Below, in pieces: positions 7,735-16,077 of a stretch of DNA of 34,822 nt. The position numbers were made by a program, and so were the translations under genes. The stretch spans positions 1-34,822 of the forward strand of contig NZ_BAABDD010000040.1 in NCBI RefSeq assembly GCF_039539445.1. Reading direction: 5' to 3'. The notes below the pieces were generated by a model. The model ran no database searches. It worked only from the letters and a program-made list of their open reading frames with translations, and was not told where the DNA came from. The DNA is from Salinactinospora qingdaonensis (GTDB taxonomy: Bacteria; Actinomycetota; Actinomycetes; Streptosporangiales; Streptosporangiaceae). Position 1 is the first letter of the stretch. Each line of letters opens with the position of its first letter.

Positions 7735-10056
7735 ATGTCTGCCGCGCCACGTGAAGATCCGCGCCAAGACGACCCGCGGGTCGAAGAGCCCAAAGAGTCG
7801 GCGGTGGGACTGCCGGCCATCGCCAACAGCCTGCGTGTGGTCGGCAGGCAGGCCGGCGCCCGACGCGGCCTGCGAGGGCTGCGCGACGTCAACCAGGCGG
7901 GGGGTTTCGACTGCCCGGGGTGTGCCTGGCCCGAACCCGAGCGGCGCCACACCGCGGAGTTCTGCGAAAACGGCGCCAAGGCGGTCGCCGAGGAAACCAC
8001 CCAGCGCGCGGTGCCGCCGGAGTTCTTCGCCGCCCACCCGGTAGCCGACCTCGCGCAGCGCTCGGGCTACTGGCTGGGCCAGCAGGGCCGGCTGACCGAA
8101 CCGATGTACCTCGCCGAAGGCGCCACCCACTACACCCCGATCTCGTGGGAGGCCGCGTTCGATCTGGTCGCCGAGGAGCTGACCGCTGCCGATTCCCCCG
8201 ACGAGGCCGTCTTCTACACCTCCGGCCGCACCAGCAACGAGGCCGCGTTCCTCTACCAGCTTTTCGCACGGCGCCTGGGCACCAACAACCTGCCCGACTG
8301 CTCCAACATGTGCCACGAGTCCTCCGGATCGGCGCTGACCGAGACGTTGGGGGTGGGCAAGGGCAGCGTGGTGCTCGACGACCTCCAGCAGGCCGACCTC
8401 ATCATCGTGGCCGGCCAGAACCCGGGAACCAACCACCCGCGGATGCTGACCGCGCTGGAACGAGCCAAACGCGCCGGCACGGCGATCATGACGGTCAACC
8501 CGCTACCCGAGGCGGGAATGCGGCGGTTCAAGAACCCCCAGAGCGCGCGCGGCCTGGTGGGCGGCGGCACCGAGCTGACCGACCTGTTCCTCCAGATCCG
8601 GGTCGGCGGTGACCTGGCGCTGTTCAGCGCCTTGAACCGGCTGCTGCTCCAGGCCGCCCGCGAGGGCGACGACGGTGCCATCGATCGGGAGTTCATCGAC
8701 GCCCACACCCACGGTTTCGCGGAGTTCGCCGGGGGGCTGCTCGCAGCCGACGAAGCGGCGTTTTGGGCTGAGGTGGGCACGGCCACCGGGCTGTCGCGCG
8801 AGCGGATCGAGCAGGCGCTGGCGATGGTGCGCGCGGCCGACCGCATCGTGGTGTGCTGGGCGATGGGGCTGACCCAGCACCGCCATGCGGTGCCCACGAT
8901 CCGCGAGGTCGTGAACTTTCTGCTGCTGCGCGGCAACGTGGGACGGGCCGGCGCGGGCGTGTGCCCGGTGCGCGGGCACAGCAACGTGCAGGGCGACCGC
9001 ACGATGGGGATCGTCGAGCGGCCCGCCCCGGCGTTCTTGGACGCGCTGGGTGCGGAGTTCGGGTTCGAGCCGCCGCGCGAGCACGGCTACGACACGGTGC
9101 GCGCGATCCAGGCGATGCGCGAGGGCGCGGTGCGGGTGTTCTTCGCGATGGGCGGCAACTTCGTCTCGGCCACGCCCGACACCGCCGTCACTGAGGACGC
9201 TATGCGGCGGTGCCGGCTGACGGTGCACGTTTCGACCAAGCTCAACCGCTCCCACGCGGTCACCGGCGCCCGCGCGTTGATCCTGCCCGCTCTGGGGCGC
9301 ACCGACCGCGACCTGGCCGCCGATGGCAGCGAACGGTTCGTCACGGTCGAGGATTCGATGGGGGTGGTACACGCTTCGCGGGGGCGCGCCAAGCCGCTGT
9401 CGTCGCAGATGCGCTCCGAGGTCGATATCGTCACCGGCTTGGCTCAGCGGGTGTTCGGGGCCGACGACCCGGTGCCGTGGCAGGAGTTCAGCGCCGACTA
9501 CGACACGATCCGCGAGCGGATCGAGCGGGTGGTGCCGGGCTTTGCGGCGTTCAACGCCCGAGCGCGCCGGCCGGGGGGTTTCACACTGCCGCACGCCCCG
9601 CGTGACGACCGCCGCTTCCCTACCGCCACGGGCAAGGCCAACTTCACCGTCAACGAGATGACCGCACCCCAGGTGCCCGAGGGGCGGCTGCTGTTGCAGA
9701 CGATCCGCTCCCACGACCAGTTCAACACCACGATCTACGGCCTCGACGACCGCTACCGGGGCGTGCACGACGGGCGGCGGGTCGTGCTGGTCCACCCCGA
9801 CGACGCCGCCCACTTAGGGTTGGCTGAAGGTAGCTACACCGATCTGGTCAGCGAGTGGAACGACGGAGTGGATCGGCGCGCCCCGCACTTCAAGGTCGTG
9901 TACTATCCCACGGCTCGCGGCTGTGCGGCGGCCTACTACCCCGAGACCAACGTGCTGGTGCCGCTGGACTCCACCGCCGAGACCAGCAACACTCCCACCT
10001 CCAAGTCGATCGTGGTGCGCTTCGAGGCCGATAGCGGTGTCACCCGCCCTAGTTGA
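7735..10056 (+). CDS. FdhF/YdeP-family molybdopterin oxidoreductase
   Basis: A 773-residue cytoplasmic protein of the formate-dehydrogenase-alpha-like (YdeP) branch of bis-MGD enzymes. It has the family's N-terminal FDCPGCAWPEPE motif, the TSGRTSNEAAFLYQLFARRLGTNN-type cofactor region (about 160-185), SNMCHESSG (about 191-199), and a C-terminal molybdopterin dinucleotide-binding domain (from about 645). There is no N-terminal ferredoxin-like Cys cluster and no in-frame UGA for selenocysteine. Family members are not all formate dehydrogenases and the true substrate is usually unknown; in E. coli YdeP is linked to acid resistance. AGGAGGTG sits 5 bases before the ATG. Codon 694 is a TTA (9814-9816), possible bldA-type control. 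No FdhD-like sulfurtransferase gene is adjacent. Confidence 0.9.
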   Translation: MSAAPREDPRQDDPRVEEPKESAVGLPAIANSLRVVGRQAGARRGLRGLRDVNQAGGFDCPGCAWPEPERRHTAEFCENGAKAVAEETTQRAVPPEFFAAHPVADLAQRSGYWLGQQGRLTEPMYLAEGATHYTPISWEAAFDLVAEELTAADSPDEAVFYTSGRTSNEAAFLYQLFARRLGTNNLPDCSNMCHESSGSALTETLGVGKGSVVLDDLQQADLIIVAGQNPGTNHPRMLTALERAKRAGTAIMTVNPLPEAGMRRFKNPQSARGLVGGGTELTDLFLQIRVGGDLALFSALNRLLLQAAREGDDGAIDREFIDAHTHGFAEFAGGLLAADEAAFWAEVGTATGLSRERIEQALAMVRAADRIVVCWAMGLTQHRHAVPTIREVVNFLLLRGNVGRAGAGVCPVRGHSNVQGDRTMGIVERPAPAFLDALGAEFGFEPPREHGYDTVRAIQAMREGAVRVFFAMGGNFVSATPDTAVTEDAMRRCRLTVHVSTKLNRSHAVTGARALILPALGRTDRDLAADGSERFVTVEDSMGVVHASRGRAKPLSSQMRSEVDIVTGLAQRVFGADDPVPWQEFSADYDTIRERIERVVPGFAAFNARARRPGGFTLPHAPRDDRRFPTATGKANFTVNEMTAPQVPEGRLLLQTIRSHDQFNTTIYGLDDRYRGVHDGRRVVLVHPDDAAHLGLAEGSYTDLVSEWNDGVDRRAPHFKVVYYPTARGCAAAYYPETNVLVPLDSTAETSNTPTSKSIVVRFEADSGVTRPS

Positions 10057-10387
10057 GTTCCGAGGCTTTCGACTCGGGTCCGTCTGTCACGGGCGCGTCC
10101 ATGGCTGCTGTCACCGGCGCGCTCTCCCGCGGCCTGCTCCGCGGGCGCCTGGCGGCGGCGGTGGGCAAGGAGTGACGTCGTGACCGCAGGCGTCGAGGGT
10201 GTGCGCCTCCTGAGGGCGCGGGGGCTGGTGGCGGCGCCACGTATGACGCTGTTCGCGGGCAGCCGCCCCTGGACCGGCTGGGGCCTCGATCCCGGTGGGG
10301 CCGCCGGGCAGGTGGGCGTCGGCGCAGCGGGCGGTGTGGGCGCCGAGCGCTAGGCTGGGAGCGAAGTCCGAGAGCAGGGAGCGGGAC
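10057..10387. other. Intergenic region before the Uma2 gene
   Basis: 331 bases between two plus-strand genes. It contains the weak 57-codon frame at 10180-10353 (listed separately) and a 24-codon frame starting at 10101 that I cannot support. A minus-strand frame ending at 10049 crosses it but encodes Arg/Pro-rich sequence with no family features. Confidence 0.4.
10180..10353 (+). CDS. Hypothetical 57-residue protein (weak)
   Basis: GTG at 10180 follows AAGGAG at 7 bases distance and reads 57 codons to TAG. The product has a basic N-terminal part (VRLLRARGLVAAPRM), a middle part (PWTGWGLDPGG), and a Gly/Val/Ala-rich tail. I recognise no family. It ends 34 bases before the Uma2 start, so it could be co-transcribed. 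The case rests on the ribosome-binding site and third-position GC only. Confidence 0.25.
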   Translation: MTAGVEGVRLLRARGLVAAPRMTLFAGSRPWTGWGLDPGGAAGQVGVGAAGGVGAER

Positions 10388-10993
10388 ATGCAGGCCGCAC
10401 GCAGCGAAGAGGACGCCAGCGTCCAGTCGGTTCCGGAATGGCTCGTACCGCCGCCTGAGGGGTTCACCGCCGAGGACCTCGACCGGCTGCCCAACCTCCC
10501 GCCGCACACCGAACTCATCGACGGGAGCCTTGTACTCGTGAGCCCGCGAAAGGCGTTTCACACACTGATGATGTTTGTCCTGGAAGCTGGACTGCGTCGG
10601 ATGGTGCCGCGGGATCTTCGGGTGCGGCGAGAGATGAGCGTGATCCTGGGCAAACGGCAGCGCCCCGAGCCTGACCTGCTCGTGATCCATGCCGATGCCG
10701 CAGGCGGAACGGAGGAGACCTCCTACCGGCCCGAGGCGGTGGAACTGGTGGTGGAGGTGGTCTCGCCGGAATCGGACGAGCGTGACCGGGAGCGCAAGCC
10801 GCAGTTGTACGCCAAGGCCGGCATCACCCATTTCTGGCGGGTGGAGAACCGTTCAGGGGCGGCCGTGGTCTACGTCTACGAGCTCGATCCCGCCACGCGC
10901 GCCTACGCGCTGACGGGCATCCACCATGACCGGCTCAAGCTCACTCAGCCTTTCGACATCGACATCGATCTCACCGAGGTCGAGCGGCTCTAG
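10388..10993 (+). CDS. Uma2-family (DUF820) putative restriction-endonuclease-like protein
   Basis: A 201-residue protein of the Uma2/DUF820 family, which has a PD-(D/E)XK nuclease fold. The family start pattern LIDGSLVLVSP is at about 40-50. The expected acidic core follows as RPEPDLLVI (PD) and VELVVEVVSPES (E), then RKPQLYAKAGITHFW with the conserved Lys residues of the helix. These residues are those expected of an active nuclease. The biological role of Uma2 proteins is not established; they are abundant in cyanobacteria and actinobacteria. The ATG at 10388 is preceded by AGGGAG. A longer upstream frame is rejected for lack of a ribosome-binding site. Confidence 0.88.
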   Translation: MQAARSEEDASVQSVPEWLVPPPEGFTAEDLDRLPNLPPHTELIDGSLVLVSPRKAFHTLMMFVLEAGLRRMVPRDLRVRREMSVILGKRQRPEPDLLVIHADAAGGTEETSYRPEAVELVVEVVSPESDERDRERKPQLYAKAGITHFWRVENRSGAAVVYVYELDPATRAYALTGIHHDRLKLTQPFDIDIDLTEVERL

Positions 10994-11083
10994 GTTCCCG
11001 CGGGGCACGGACGGGCTGCGGGCACGCCGGGGGGATGCGTGGGATCAACGGTGACGACGCCGCGGCGCTCGGTAACTCACAAC

Positions 11084-11145
11084 AGATCGTCAGATTCGCC
11101 GCAAGTATTACCCTATGCCCACAACGGGCATTGAATCTACGATCT
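11084..11145. promoter_or_regulatory. Nested inverted repeats ahead of the first DUF574 methyltransferase gene
   Basis: The outer arms are AGATCGTCAGATTC (11084-11097) and GAATCTACGATCT (11133-11145), complementary except for one bulged base. Inside lies ATGCCC-ACAAC-GGGCAT (11115-11131). The right arm ends 44 bases before the methyltransferase start. The layout could be a folded mRNA leader or stacked operator sites. Confidence 0.5.
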
Positions 11146-11189
11146 CTCAAAAAGCACAAATCCACGCACGGAGAGTTGAACACCGTCCC

Positions 11190-12026
11190 ATGAGCCAGAC
11201 CCCAGAGTGGATGAAACCCACTCCCGAAAGCGCTGCTTTCCCACCCGAAATCGACATGACCGTGGCACACTCGGCTCGGATGTATGACTGGTGGCTGGGC
11301 GGTAAAGACAACTTTCCCGCCGACCGGGAGCTAGGACGGGCCTTCCTGGAAGTCATCCCCAACATGAAGGAGATGGCGCGGGCCAACCGCGACTTCGTGA
11401 GTCGGGCAGTGCGGTATTTGGCGCGCGAGGCGCAACTGAGCCAGTTCCTCGACATCGGCACCGGAATCCCGACGAGCCCAAACGTGCATGAGATCGCCCA
11501 GGGGATCGAACCGGCGAGTCGGGTGCTCTATCTCGACAACGACCCGATCGTGCTCGCCCATGCGCGGGCGCTGATGACGAGCAGTCCCGAGGGCAGAACC
11601 GCCTACATCCACGCCGACGTGCGCGAGCCGGAGCAGATCCTGTCCAGCCCCGAACTCCAGAAGGTGCTCGACCTCGACCAGCCCGTGGGGCTCATGATGG
11701 TCGCGGTTTTGATGCTGCTGCACGACGAGGAAGACCCGTGGGGAAAGACCCGCACAATCATGGATGCCCTGCCTTCCGGCAGCTATATGGCGCTCACCCA
11801 CCCCAGCGCCGACTTTGATCCGGAGGCGGTTGCCAGGGCCGTGGAAGCGGCCACGCAGGCACAGGTCACCCTGGTGCCGCGGGAGCGCAGCGCCGTGCAG
11901 CGGTTCTTCGGCGACTGGGAGCTGGTCGAACCGGGCTTGGTCCCGGTGATGGCCTGGCGGCCCGACGAGGAGCCCGAAAACCCCAACGCCACGTACTACT
12001 GGGCTGGGATCGCGCGCAAGCCCTGA
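11190..12026 (+). CDS. SAM-dependent methyltransferase, DUF574 family (first copy)
   Basis: A 278-residue protein of the DUF574 (Methyltransf_19) family, typical of actinomycetes. The family start is seen as HSARMYDWWLGGKDNFPADRE-like sequence (about 30-50). The SAM-binding motif I is FLDIGTGIPT, and the acidic turn is VLYLDNDPIV. A later ALPSGSYMALTH strand follows the Rossmann-like core. The substrate is unknown for nearly all members. The ATG at 11190 lines up with the family start. A GGAGAG lies rather far upstream (about 14 bases). An earlier in-frame ATG at 11115 falls inside the hairpin described separately and is less likely. A paralogue lies at 22895-23752. Confidence 0.9.
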   Translation: MSQTPEWMKPTPESAAFPPEIDMTVAHSARMYDWWLGGKDNFPADRELGRAFLEVIPNMKEMARANRDFVSRAVRYLAREAQLSQFLDIGTGIPTSPNVHEIAQGIEPASRVLYLDNDPIVLAHARALMTSSPEGRTAYIHADVREPEQILSSPELQKVLDLDQPVGLMMVAVLMLLHDEEDPWGKTRTIMDALPSGSYMALTHPSADFDPEAVARAVEAATQAQVTLVPRERSAVQRFFGDWELVEPGLVPVMAWRPDEEPENPNATYYWAGIARKP

Positions 12027-12418
12027 CCCCTGTGGCCCTTGGTAGCGTCTCGCGAGCGCAGCCGGCGCCGAGTCGGGCGTCGCGCCTGTCACCAGGGCAG
12101 GCCCGCCGAGCACCGGATCTCCATCGAGGAGCCCCGGTGCCGAGCGAGTAGGGAAGACACGGACTCCCGCGAAGCAGGGCAAGGAGCGGCTCTCCTACCT
12201 CGGGGGCGTCGGCGTCGTTTTCCACTCGCCCACAGCCACGGCGCCCCTTTTGAGGCTGCCGAGATCGCGCAGCGATCGAGGCACGAGCGAACAACAAACC
12301 CTCCAGGCCCGGGCAAGCGCTAGCCCCACCCACGAACCCAGCGCCCCACCCCCGGCTTGACCACCCCATAGAAACACACCGCGCGTTGCTCCGAAGCGCC
12401 ACGGCGGGGAGGCGGTGA
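12027..12418. other. Intergenic region between the first methyltransferase and the kinase-DsbA gene
   Basis: 392 bases between convergent genes. It contains an imperfect hairpin GCACCGG/CCGGTGC (arms 12110-12116 and 12134-12140), a possible terminator. It also holds the second copy of the dispersed repeat (12254-12305). No credible coding frame is visible. Confidence 0.5.
12254..12305 (-). repeat. Dispersed intergenic repeat, copy 2
   Basis: A 52-base partner of the repeat at 3365-3418, in the same orientation. It shares TGGAGGGT, the core GCTCGTGCCTCGATCGC, GCGATC and CAGCC. Its dyad is GATCGC-GCA-GCGATC at 12263-12277. The variable bases fall mostly at the centre of the dyad and between the TGGAGGGT and GCTCG blocks. 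Confidence 0.6.
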
Positions 12419-14362
12419 CTACTGGGGCTGGGTGGTGACCTCGCCGGGTTCGGCCGCTTCGATCGCGGCGCGCAACTGCTCGGGAGCGTAGATGTCGATG
12501 CTGTTGGCTTGCAGCGCGCCGTTGATGTAGACCGACGGGGTCCCTTGGAGGGCGTGTTGGCCGCTGTAGCGCTCGTAGGCGCCGGTGGTGGCCGCCAGCA
12601 ACTGGCCGGTGTAGGTGCCGTCCAGGAACGAGGCATCAACGCCGTTCTCACCGCCCCAGCTCATCAGTTGCTGCAACGTGATGCTGGCCAGTTCGGCTTC
12701 GGAGAGCTCGCGTTGGGCCAACTGCACGAGTTCGGGGTAGTACTGGCCCACGAACTGCTCCACAGCGGCGTTCTCGGTGTCGATGCGCTCGGCGAAGGCC
12801 GGATCGTCGATGCCCACCTCACTGCCCCACTGCTTGAGCTGGTCGACGGAGAGCGCGGCGGTGCCTTCGGCAGGTTGGTTGGCGAAGAGTGTGTCGTAGT
12901 AGGCGATGAACTTGCCGTGCTCGGCGGCGGCCCGTGCCGCAGCACCGCCCAGCAGCGAGTTGGTGCTCGTGGGCGCGGGCCGGCCGGCGAAGATACTGAC
13001 CGGGCGCACGTGGACGATCGCCTCGCCCTGCGCGGCCAGTTCCAGCAGCGTGTCGTTGCTGGTGGCGTGGAACTGGGCGCAATAGGGGCACTGGAAGTCC
13101 ACGTAGAGTTCGACCACCGGCGCCTCGTCCCTCTGCTGCGCTATGACGACGCTGCCGTCGTTTTGCACCACCTGGTCGAGGTCGACTGTAGCTGGGGGCG
13201 ATGGGGCGCTGTCGGGGTCGGCGGGGGTGGAAGGTACCGGCGAGGATCGGAGAGCGCTGGGCTGGGAGCTGTCGGGCGGGGCGGCTACGGCGCCCTCACG
13301 GTCCCGGGCGAGCATGAGGGAGGCTCCCGCCGCGACCACCAGCGCCAGCGTCACCAGTATCGCGGCCCCGATCACCAGGGGGGCTGTGGAGCGGGAACGG
13401 GCGGGGGTGTAAGGCGGGGGGACAGCGGCCGGCTGGCCGCGGCTGCCCGGCGACGGTGGGGCGCCGCTCGTACCGGCGGGAGCGGCGGGGGGCGCGGCCG
13501 GCGCTGTAGGCGCGCTCAGCAGTTGAATCCACTCCAGCGCGGGCGGGCGCTGGCTGGGGTCGGGGCTCACCATCGCCAGCAGTCGCTCCCGGCGCTGGGG
13601 GTCGACGTGGGCCACGGCCGGCAGCGCGGCCATGCGCGCGCGTAGCTCCTCGGGGTGGGCGGGTGGCGCCTCACCGGAGAGCACGGCGTAGGTGAGGGCC
13701 CCGAAGGCGTAACGGTCGGCGGCCGGCGAGGCGAGGCCCCCGGCCGTCTCGGGCGCGGCGTAGCCGGGTGCGGCGTAGGGTCGGGTGGTCGCGCCCGCGG
13801 CGGCGACAGCGCCCATCCCGAACGCGGTGAGTACGACGTAGCCCTCGCTGCCGATCACCAACGCGCTGGGGGAGATCTCGCCGTGGAGGACGGGCTGGCC
13901 GGAGGGGGTGGCCGCGCCCGAGTGCAGCCAATCGAGCACCCCGGCGGCCTGCTCCAGATAGGGCAACGCCGCGCGCGGGTCGTGGCCGCTGACCGCCGCG
14001 TGCGGCTCGACACCTTCAACGTTGCTGGTGACCAGGTACAACACGTGTTCGGAGGTGGCGGGTGCCTGGTCTTGGGGGTGGGGCGGCGCGCCGACGAAGT
14101 GCTCGCGCACCCGCGCCACGCCGGGGTGGGTGATCGAGCGCAGTAGTTCGGCTTGGGTGTACCAGCGCTGGCTGACCTCGGTGAACCGGCTCTGCTCGGC
14201 CAGCGCGTCAGCGCCGAGCAGTTGGACGGTGACGGTTTCGTTGCCTTCGGCCAGCGTCACCTCAGCCAGATAGCGTCGGGTGCCCGCCTCGTGCTCTACG
14301 GGGTGGAGCAGGCGGTATCGGTCGGGCTGAGCTGGGGGGCCTACGAAAAGCGCGGCGCTCAC
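12419..14362 (-). CDS. Membrane pseudokinase fused to an extracellular DsbA-like thioredoxin domain
   Basis: A 647-residue protein with three parts. (1) Residues about 16-282 have a Ser/Thr protein kinase fold, recognisable from PDRYRLL at the start and from APE (203-205) and DRYAFGALTYAVLSG. All three catalytic residues are changed: the VAIK Lys is Gln47 (VTVQLL), HRDxxxxN reads HGEISPSA (160-167), and DFG reads AFG (180-182). (2) A Pro/Ala-rich linker and one membrane helix (about 328-352). (3) An extracellular DsbA/Thioredoxin_4-like domain with DFQCPYCAQF (Cys425, Cys428) and a cis-Pro loop (QGTPSVYING). The orientation implies an intracellular pseudokinase joined to an extracellular disulfide oxidoreductase. 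The GTG at 14362 begins VSAALFVGPP. An upstream extension to 14584 looks non-coding. It is transcribed alone. Confidence 0.85.
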   Translation of the reverse strand: MSAALFVGPPAQPDRYRLLHPVEHEAGTRRYLAEVTLAEGNETVTVQLLGADALAEQSRFTEVSQRWYTQAELLRSITHPGVARVREHFVGAPPHPQDQAPATSEHVLYLVTSNVEGVEPHAAVSGHDPRAALPYLEQAAGVLDWLHSGAATPSGQPVLHGEISPSALVIGSEGYVVLTAFGMGAVAAAGATTRPYAAPGYAAPETAGGLASPAADRYAFGALTYAVLSGEAPPAHPEELRARMAALPAVAHVDPQRRERLLAMVSPDPSQRPPALEWIQLLSAPTAPAAPPAAPAGTSGAPPSPGSRGQPAAVPPPYTPARSRSTAPLVIGAAILVTLALVVAAGASLMLARDREGAVAAPPDSSQPSALRSSPVPSTPADPDSAPSPPATVDLDQVVQNDGSVVIAQQRDEAPVVELYVDFQCPYCAQFHATSNDTLLELAAQGEAIVHVRPVSIFAGRPAPTSTNSLLGGAAARAAAEHGKFIAYYDTLFANQPAEGTAALSVDQLKQWGSEVGIDDPAFAERIDTENAAVEQFVGQYYPELVQLAQRELSEAELASITLQQLMSWGGENGVDASFLDGTYTGQLLAATTGAYERYSGQHALQGTPSVYINGALQANSIDIYAPEQLRAAIEAAEPGEVTTQPQ

Positions 14363-14631
14363 CAAAGAACACTCAATTCCGTGTAAGGGGGCAACGGCGA
14401 TACACGTGTGGTGTCGCAAGAATAGCGTTTTGTCCGGTGCCGCCCTGCCGTCGTCAGTCGCGCACGGACACGCCACGCCGCTTCCGCCGGCGGCGGCCGG
14501 GCAGGCGGGGCAGTTCTGGGCGCGCCGCGGCTGCTGGGCGTGGACGGCTTTCGCGAGGAGGGTGGAGAGAGCAGGAGCGGCCACTGGCTCGCACCGTTGC
14601 GTGCGCCCCTGCTCTGGTGGGCGGCGCCCTC

Positions 14632-15765
14632 TTACGGATGGATAACGACCTTGGTGTATCCCTCAAGATGCTGGTCGAACTTCTGGTAGGCCATCGGAGC
14701 CTGGTCCAGTGTCACTTCGTTGGTCACCACGAACGACGGGGTGGCGCGGCCGGCGGTGATCAGGTCGCGCAACTGCCGGTTGTAGCGCTTGACGTTGGCC
14801 TGCCCCGTACCCATGCGTAGGCCCTTTTCGAACATGGCGCCGATCTCGAACAGCAGCCGCCCCTGCTGGGCGTGCTCGTCGCGCCCGCCGGGGTCGGCGG
14901 AAAGGTACAGGCCGGGCACTCCCAGGGCCCCGGTGGGCCGGACGGTGTGGATGAGCGCGTTGAGCACCGTGGCGGGCTCTTCTTGCTCGGGGTCGTGGTA
15001 GCCGTGTGCCTGGTAGCCCACGGCGTCGATGCCCGCGTCGGGGCCGCCGTCGGTGAGTTCGCGGATCTGCTGGGCTGGATCGTCGACGGTGAAGTCGATC
15101 GGCGTAGCTCCGATCTGCTCGGCTAGGCGTAGCCGCTCGGGCACCCGGTCGACCACGAAGACCCGCGAGGCGCCGCGCAGGAACGCCGAGTAGGCCGCCA
15201 TCAGGCCCACCGGGCCGGCACCGTAGACGGCGACCGTCTGCCCCGGAGAGACACCGGCGAGGTCGCAGCCGTGGTAGCCGGTCGGAAAGATGTCGGCGAG
15301 CATGGCGTAGTCGGTCTCGTGCTCATCTCCCGGGGGAAGTACCAGACAGTTGAAGTCGGCGTAGGGTACGCGTAGGTATTGGGCCTGACCGCCGGTGTAG
15401 GGTCCCATGGCGACGTAGCCGTAGGCGCCACCGGCGGCTCCGGGGTTGACCGTCAGGCAGAAGGCGGTGTTGCCCGCTTGGCAGTTGCGGCAGAAGCCGC
15501 AGGCCACGTTGAACGGCATGACCACGCGGTCGCCGGCGCGGACCGCGGTGACCGCGGAACCGACCTCCTCGACGATGCCCATATTCTCGTGGCCGAACAC
15601 GATGCCGGGCTCGGCGGCGGTCCTTCCCTCGTACATGTGCAGGTCGGAGCCGCAGATACACGTCGAGGTCACGCGCACGACCACGTCGTTGGGGTGTTCG
15701 ATGCGCGGATCTGGCACGTCTTGCACCGCCACCTGGAACGGCTCCTGGTAGACCACGGCTCGCAT
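14632..15765 (-). CDS. Zinc-dependent alcohol/formaldehyde dehydrogenase (MDR superfamily)
   Basis: A 377-residue medium-chain dehydrogenase. The catalytic zinc ligands appear in CICGSDLHMYEG and GHENMG. The structural zinc Cys set is CGFCRNCQAGNTAFC. The NAD-binding motif is VYGAGPVGLMA. The long insert and the PTGYHG segment match the glutathione-independent formaldehyde dehydrogenase-like branch. Other members oxidise polyols or alcohols, so the substrate is uncertain. The ATG at 15765 follows a modest GGGGGC. An in-frame ATG ten codons earlier has no better site. Downstream on the same strand, after 269 bases, is the kinase-DsbA gene. Upstream is the divergent MscS gene. Confidence 0.88.
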   Translation of the reverse strand: MRAVVYQEPFQVAVQDVPDPRIEHPNDVVVRVTSTCICGSDLHMYEGRTAAEPGIVFGHENMGIVEEVGSAVTAVRAGDRVVMPFNVACGFCRNCQAGNTAFCLTVNPGAAGGAYGYVAMGPYTGGQAQYLRVPYADFNCLVLPPGDEHETDYAMLADIFPTGYHGCDLAGVSPGQTVAVYGAGPVGLMAAYSAFLRGASRVFVVDRVPERLRLAEQIGATPIDFTVDDPAQQIRELTDGGPDAGIDAVGYQAHGYHDPEQEEPATVLNALIHTVRPTGALGVPGLYLSADPGGRDEHAQQGRLLFEIGAMFEKGLRMGTGQANVKRYNRQLRDLITAGRATPSFVVTNEVTLDQAPMAYQKFDQHLEGYTKVVIHP

Positions 15766-16077
15766 GAGATGCCCCCTATCGGTTGGAGAAAACACATCGA
15801 ACTCCCCCGCTACCCGAGGAGGGCCCCGTCCTCGCCCGACGTGACAGAGGTTTTCCCTACCGCTGTCGCGATGGGAACGAATTGGGCGCTATGAGCGAGA
15901 TTTCGCTGTTATTGCTGGTTAGCGCCACAACATCTGGTGTGGGACTATGACGGGCGACAAAGGGCCGACCGCACCGGTGATGGTTTCCTCGCGACGGTTG
16001 TGCGGGGGCCGGCGCCCGGTGGAGGGGGCGAGCCGGGCGCGGGGCTCACGCAATATGAACGAGAAAAGGACGGATTC
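15766..16077. other. Divergent promoter region (dehydrogenase / MscS)
   Basis: 312 bases between two divergently oriented genes, relatively AT-rich near 15850-15950. I see no strong palindrome, RNA gene or convincing small ORF. It must hold the two promoters. Confidence 0.4.

Noticed and set aside
8503..9813. 436-codon open frame on the minus strand
   Set aside because: It is antisense to the molybdopterin oxidoreductase; low-complexity composition with no motif.
7735..10056. Possible selenocysteine formate dehydrogenase
   Set aside because: There is no in-frame UGA or Fe-S Cys set; the N-terminal CPGCAWPE motif places it in the YdeP-like branch.
10049..10831. 260-codon minus-strand frame over the Uma2 gene and its upstream region
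   Set aside because: It overlaps the Uma2 gene for half its length and has an Arg/Pro-rich C-terminal part without family features.
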